This document shows positions 59,151 through 64,000 of a stretch of 64,000 nucleotides of DNA, piece after piece; the first letter of the stretch is position 1; each line of letters begins with the position of its first letter. Where the stretch lies: contig JBANAY010000003.1 of the NCBI GenBank assembly GCA_037952775.1, forward strand, positions 8,804,001 to 8,868,000. The letters run 5' to 3'. Position numbers and translations under genes: made by a program. The stretch is from Clonostachys chloroleuca (lineage: Eukaryota; Ascomycota; Sordariomycetes; Hypocreales; Bionectriaceae). The notes beneath the pieces are model-generated. The model had not been told where the DNA came from and ran no database searches. It saw only the letters and a program-made list of their open reading frames with translations.

Positions 59151-62100
59151 GATGCGATTGCGACAGGCGAGCGCAAGCCATTGATTGGGTTGGACTGTGT
59201 GGCTCGGTGGTTTCGCTTCGCTTTAGGTTCGGCCTCACAGTGTCGGCTTGTCGTGTCGCTAGGAAGATGGAGGAGAGCGGACGAAAGAATTAGGTAGCTG
59301 AGAGAGAGGGATGGTCTCGTCCATCCGGTGGCGGTGGACTGACTGGGCCGTGTTGGTCCAACCGACCGACCACCAGTGCCTTGTGCGTCTCTTGGCCGAA
59401 GCGCAGTGAGTGTGTTGGACGAGAGCTGCGAACAATGGGCGGATGTCTGGGCCGCCGAGTCGTATAAAAAATGGCAGATAATTAATAAGTATACAAGCTC
59501 TTGGGAAACCCTGGAAAGAGGAGGAACTCGCCACTAGAGGGTGAGGCGCATTCAAGGAAAAGAGTAGCAGAACAAAATGGACATGGAAGCTGTGGTTGGA
59601 AAGATGTGAGAGAGAGAAGGGAGAAAGAAAAATGGAGAGGGAAAGTACTACTTCGATAGTTACAGCCGGGGAAGGAGGAAGGGCAGACCAACGGCGGGAG
59701 GCACGACCGAGGCGTCAAGGTAAGGTAGAGGAAGGCTGTGAGTGGCTTGCCAGGTACTATATGTATATCAAGTGTAGTGTAGGTACATGTACGAGCGTGA
59801 AGTCAAGTGGGGATGACAAGCAGCAGCAAGCAGCCATCCGTGAGAGAGGCCGAGCTGGAGAGTCTAGAGGAGGGTCGAGGGCGTATTGGCCTGGGCGCGG
59901 GAAGCACGACATGGCAAAGCTTGGCACCAGAGGCTACCGGGGAGGAGCAGGAAGTGGGATGTGCATAATTTAGCCAGTGCGTAGCAGGTTTTAGGGTCAT
60001 AATATTGGGCAGTGGATTAATTAGGTGGTAGTGCTAAACAATGTAGAGGCAGTTGGCCGTCCATCCAGGCCATCCATCCATGGCGTCGCCCCATCCAGCC
60101 CTCCATCCCAGGTGAATGAATCGTGTGCCTGCATGCCAGTCCACGGCCGCACATGCGTTCGTGCGCGCCGCCGCCAGCCAGCGCAGCAGCCCAAGCAGGT
60201 ACATGGAGTCGTGGGCGGAGAAGCACGCAGGTCAAGAGCAGGCCGTGGAATATCTCTAGGTCTGTTCTCGATCGACAGGGGGGCCCTGCCTGAGACCTTG
60301 CCTGTGCGAGGACACGGCGGCGCGGAATACAGATTGGAGACACAACTGCATTCTCAGCTGCTTCTCTCGTTTGACTGGTGTTTGAGTGGAGGCTGGGCCA
60401 GGTCTAAGGTGCACCATGTAGCATCCCAGTCGTGACTGGCGAGAGGCTAGCTACAGAAAAGCGCAGCATAGCGTGTCCTAGCGTGCCCCAGTTGCGCAAC
60501 CCATGCTCTTGTTGCCATCATGTCGGGCTGCTTGGATGCATCATGGATCCGAGAGCAGGCCGGCAGCTCAGGATCATGGGTCCGGAGGCCTGGGCAAGCT
60601 GAACCGCCGCGAGCTCAGAAAAGCCCGCCCGCACTGATGCATCGCAGACGGGGCAATCGCTTCATCTTCAATTGGGATCATAGGCTAAGTCACTTCGAGC
60701 GGCCAGTAGGAATGGAATCTACAATCTGGGATGGATACCGGGGTGGGGGGAAAAGCAAAACAACAGGCAGAATGCAAGCTGAAAGAGGCTGCATAGATTG
60801 ATGGATGGTGTAGATCATGAGCTCCATGACTGCCCAATAAGATCGCTGCTATAGCCTGGGGATGCAATATTACCACTGCAAACTCCAGAAATCAAACAAT
60901 TACCGCAGCGGAGATCGATCTAAATCACCCGAAGCATCGTCACTGGCCATCCGTCAGCCAGTGCCGTTTGCTCAACTTGCAAGATTGCCATGTACCACTA
61001 CCTACGCCATCTTTGCGCGTCTCGCCTCCCTCTCGCGGTGGCTTGCTCAACCGATCGATTGCCTGCTTGCGGCCGAGACGGGGAGACACTGAAGCTGAGA
61101 AGCGAGACAATCGATGCTGTGGTCTTGTGAACTCGGCCGCAGGATAGACATGCAGATGTGCACGCATACAGACGTGCAGCCAACGCACCTATTCACACCC
61201 ACGACCAACAACATTGGCTGGTAACACTCAAACCCTCACGCTTAACTGCAGCGCATGAGCCATCAGTTTGTTGCTCCCTTGGCCGTGACGACCAATACGG
61301 GAATCGGGACGTGAATAAACTAAACGGGAGCTCGGGAGGACCATGGATGACCGGGAATGCCAGGTCTACAGCATGTATTACCACGAAAATACGGTCTGTG
61401 TAAGAAGAACGCTCCGATGACGAAGAAATGGCGGTATCCCTTCTTTCAGCTGTTCGGTAGCGAGGGGAAAAAAACAAGCGCCAACATCCGTGATACTTAC
61501 TGCTACATAGAGGCAGCACAATGAATACGAGCTAGATCTTCGTCCGAGAGTACACCCCTGTGCCTAGATATCAAAAGAAACGGCAAAAATCGATTCTTTG
61601 CCTAACCAGATCATGGCACGGCCTGAATCAAATTCCCCGCCCTGCAGATTCTCCATCTGTCGGAAGCCACGTCTAGTTGGCCGATGTTGGGACAATGATG
61701 CTCAACATGACCCAAGCCAGAGCCTCACCCGGCCAAGGCCTAGCCAGCACCGGCACTCGAAGACCCAGCTCAGACAAGGAGCAGGAGTCGAGGACAAGAC
61801 ACAGGCAGGGCAATATCGAGTGAGACCAGGGCTAGCCCAGTTGCAGATTGTCAGGGCTGGAGGAGTGGATGCGATTGGCTAAGTTGGAGATGTCGATCGA
61901 CGTCTCCACCCAAAACTTTTCTCCAAGATGCGACTCGTCGACTTTTTGGGGGCCTTTTGGGAGCTGCTGGCGGCTTGGTGTTGCTGATCTTAGCTTCCGC
62001 TGCCTTTCGTTTTCTTCGTCTGTCTCTGTACCTGCGCCTGCCTCGTCCCGAATGCCCATTGCGTAGCGGCCGTGCATCCTGTTCTGGTGTGTGTGACACG

Positions 62101-64000
62101 GGAACGCGCAGCTCATTTCTCTAGCCCCCCTGTCCTTGGCTAGACCCGTCCGTCATTCACGATTTCTCGACTATTCCTCTTTCTCAGCTTCTTCAGCTCT
62201 TTAGTCATGGCTGGCTGAACTCCCCTCCTCCCATTCTTCCTTCCTCAGCCTCCCCGCCCTTCGTCGAGGCTCGGTGTCAGCGTCACGATAATCACCGCCA
62301 TTACCGCCTCACAAGGTGTAACCCCAGGTGAAAAGTCCTCATTAGCTTCAATGCAAAGTGCCGAAGCTATGGCCAGCCATTGATGAGTTGTTCACACTAG
62401 CATCATCCAGCTGTGTGCAGTAGCTGGGTGGCTACCTTAATGGCCGGCTCTCTTTGGCCCTCGGGAGCACATCCCCAAACTGCGTAGTAGATCCGAACAG
62501 GCGGTACGCGGGTCGGACTGGGGCTATGCCAGCATTAATTACTAACTCGATCTGCATGTTGATGGAATCTGGACACCCAGTTCATTGAAGCTGTCGATGG
62601 GCTGCTTTCTTAGCCTGTGGCATTCATGTCTGCCTGCGATCGTGGTGCTTTACCCACCGCCCAGCCGCATCGTATGCAAAGAGCCCAACGCAAGACTCCC
62701 CCGCCTTCCATGCGGCTCGTGGAGGGACGCTCAGCTCCTCGCTCTTCAAAGGTCATTCAGTTTTACTAGTTTAGTCCTTTGTAGCCGTGCGCGGCCGCTG
62801 ATGCTCAATGCACAGAGCAAGAACCAGACGGGCGGCCTCTGGATTAAGCCGGTGCTGCCTCGTCGATGCCTTTCCCGTACCAACCTGCATGATCACGAAG
62901 GCCATGGAACAGTCCAAGGTTTTATGCCCATGGTCCTTCATGCCTCTCCTGCCCCTCTGCTGCCTCCACACGTTACCAACAAGCTGGTTCAGACTCAGGC
63001 CTGCGCTCCAATCCCCGAGTCCCGGTTCAGGTCCTCTCCATTTTTAAACTTGATCTCAGTCAGCCTTCCTCGAACCCCATGCTGGTTGCTACTGTGTTCA
63101 TCAACATATCGTCTCGGGGGGGGGGGGGCATTGGATTGGTAGATGTCCGAACTCTCCGAAGGCTGAACGTCCAGGGCCATGCTCATTTGAACCTAGTGAG
63201 GATGACGACGAGGCAGACCCTTCGCCCTGCCTTCCCCAGTCCAGGGTGCGAACTCCACGTGCTCGTCGGAGGGAACCGTTTGTTGATCTTATCCCCTAGC
63301 GGCTCCAATCCAGCCCATGGGAGATTTGGGACAATTTACCATGATGAAATCAGCATTGGGTCGAATAGAAGAGACTGTCACTACCCGATTACTTCCTCAC
63401 CACGTAATTTCGCTTGGCCACAGTCCTTTTGGATGGATGGTACCAGCTGTTAGACTTTTGATAGCGTCAACAATCGCCTCCGGTGGGCTTGCCTCCGCTT
63501 TCTGAGGCGTTGGACAACTCCTGAGCTACTGCAACCTGCACTGTCATGACTAGTCCCAGGCACGTTCCCATGCAGGAGTGTCGATACCCCAGTCGCCTGA
63601 TGATGAAGGCGAGCTATAATCTGACTGACTGACTCACTTACCTTGGAAAACAAGCTTCTGAATCTACCAAGAAGTTTCTCCGGAACAAAGATAGCAATGT
63701 CCTTTTCTAGAAAATGATTTCAGCAAATAATAGACTAACAAGACTAGTTCAACTACACACACCAAGTCAACAGAAGCGGACCGGGGGCGCGAAGCATTAC
63801 TGCATCGCGTGCTAGGCCTAGGAGAATCGACCATATCTGAAGGTATGAGAGGTGTGCTAAAAAGTTGAGAACTGTGGCTGTCGCGATGAATCATGCATTG
63901 AAGACCCGTCCCATAGCTACAGGGTAGGCCAAATGGCAGATACCCCTCCACGACGCGCTACGTCATTCTCTACCCGCCAGCAGGTACAGCAGCTGATTAA
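59151..64000. other. 4.85 kb spacer without supported genes
   Basis: Many short frames occur, the longest being 185 codons at 62585-63142, but none has a credible start, composition or domain. Bases 60055-60115 are rich in CCATC repeats, and 63116-63128 is a G13 run. The interval may be the long 5' region of the minus-strand orphan plus flanking intergenic DNA. Confidence 0.4.
63116..63128. repeat. G13 mononucleotide run
   Basis: Thirteen consecutive G residues in noncoding DNA, likely to be of uncertain length in sequencing. Confidence 0.85.

Noticed and set aside
59596..59973. 125-codon Arg/Glu/Gly-rich frame
   Set aside because: Translation of purine-rich noncoding sequence with no recognisable features.
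62585..63142. 185-codon plus-strand frame
   Set aside because: It begins at a TTG, is rich in Cys/Pro/Ser of random style and has no domain or splice context.

Overview
This window looks like nuclear DNA of a filamentous ascomycete (Pezizomycotina, most likely a Sordariomycete). Genes on both strands are split by short introns, mostly 50-100 nt, with GT donors, CTAAC-like branch sites and AG acceptors. The gene types are also fungal: two HET-domain genes, a fungal P450, a zinc-cluster-like regulator, a Dicer-like protein, and conserved clathrin heavy chain, SUV3 helicase, R-SNARE and vacuolar dipeptidyl aminopeptidase genes. I see no plasmid, phage, CRISPR or intact transposon. No tRNA or rRNA was recognisable by eye.

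Layout. 1-11 kb is accessory: a small orphan, a P450, two HET-domain genes facing tail to tail, and a large zinc-cluster-like regulator. 11.2-16 kb is a gene-poor spacer rich in simple repeats. 16-22.5 kb holds a short-chain dehydrogenase (SDR), a UPF0145 protein and dapB. 23-28.3 kb is the clathrin heavy chain. 30.6-39.2 kb holds a class I glutamine amidotransferase, a 1246-residue SNF2/RING protein (ULS1/RAD5 type) with an exact 28-residue repeat, and a membrane-anchored SDR. 40.5-46.4 kb holds a NYV1-type R-SNARE divergent from SUV3, then a dual-specificity-phosphatase-like protein. 47.3-55.5 kb holds a low-complexity orphan and a DCL1-type Dicer. 56.2-59.2 kb is another low-complexity orphan, and the last 4.8 kb has no gene I can support.

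The genes do not form one pathway. Vesicle traffic (clathrin, R-SNARE), vacuolar proteolysis (DapB), mitochondrial RNA turnover (SUV3), RNA silencing (DCL1), chromatin/SUMO (SNF2-RING) and nonself recognition (HET) sit side by side, as is usual for fungal housekeeping segments.

The most important caution is that five genes (CHC1, NYV1, SUV3, DCL1 and the 883-aa orphan) have broken frames. All five are repaired by one extra base in a C/G homopolymer: five runs of 5 where 6 is expected, and one run of 6 where 7 is expected. NYV1 carries a further frame lesion. The pattern points to homopolymer under-calling in the assembly rather than pseudogenes. I found no convincing undescribed biological system. 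The best biological leads are the SNF2-RING protein with its repeat, the inverted HET pair, and the mid-protein zinc cluster split by an intron.
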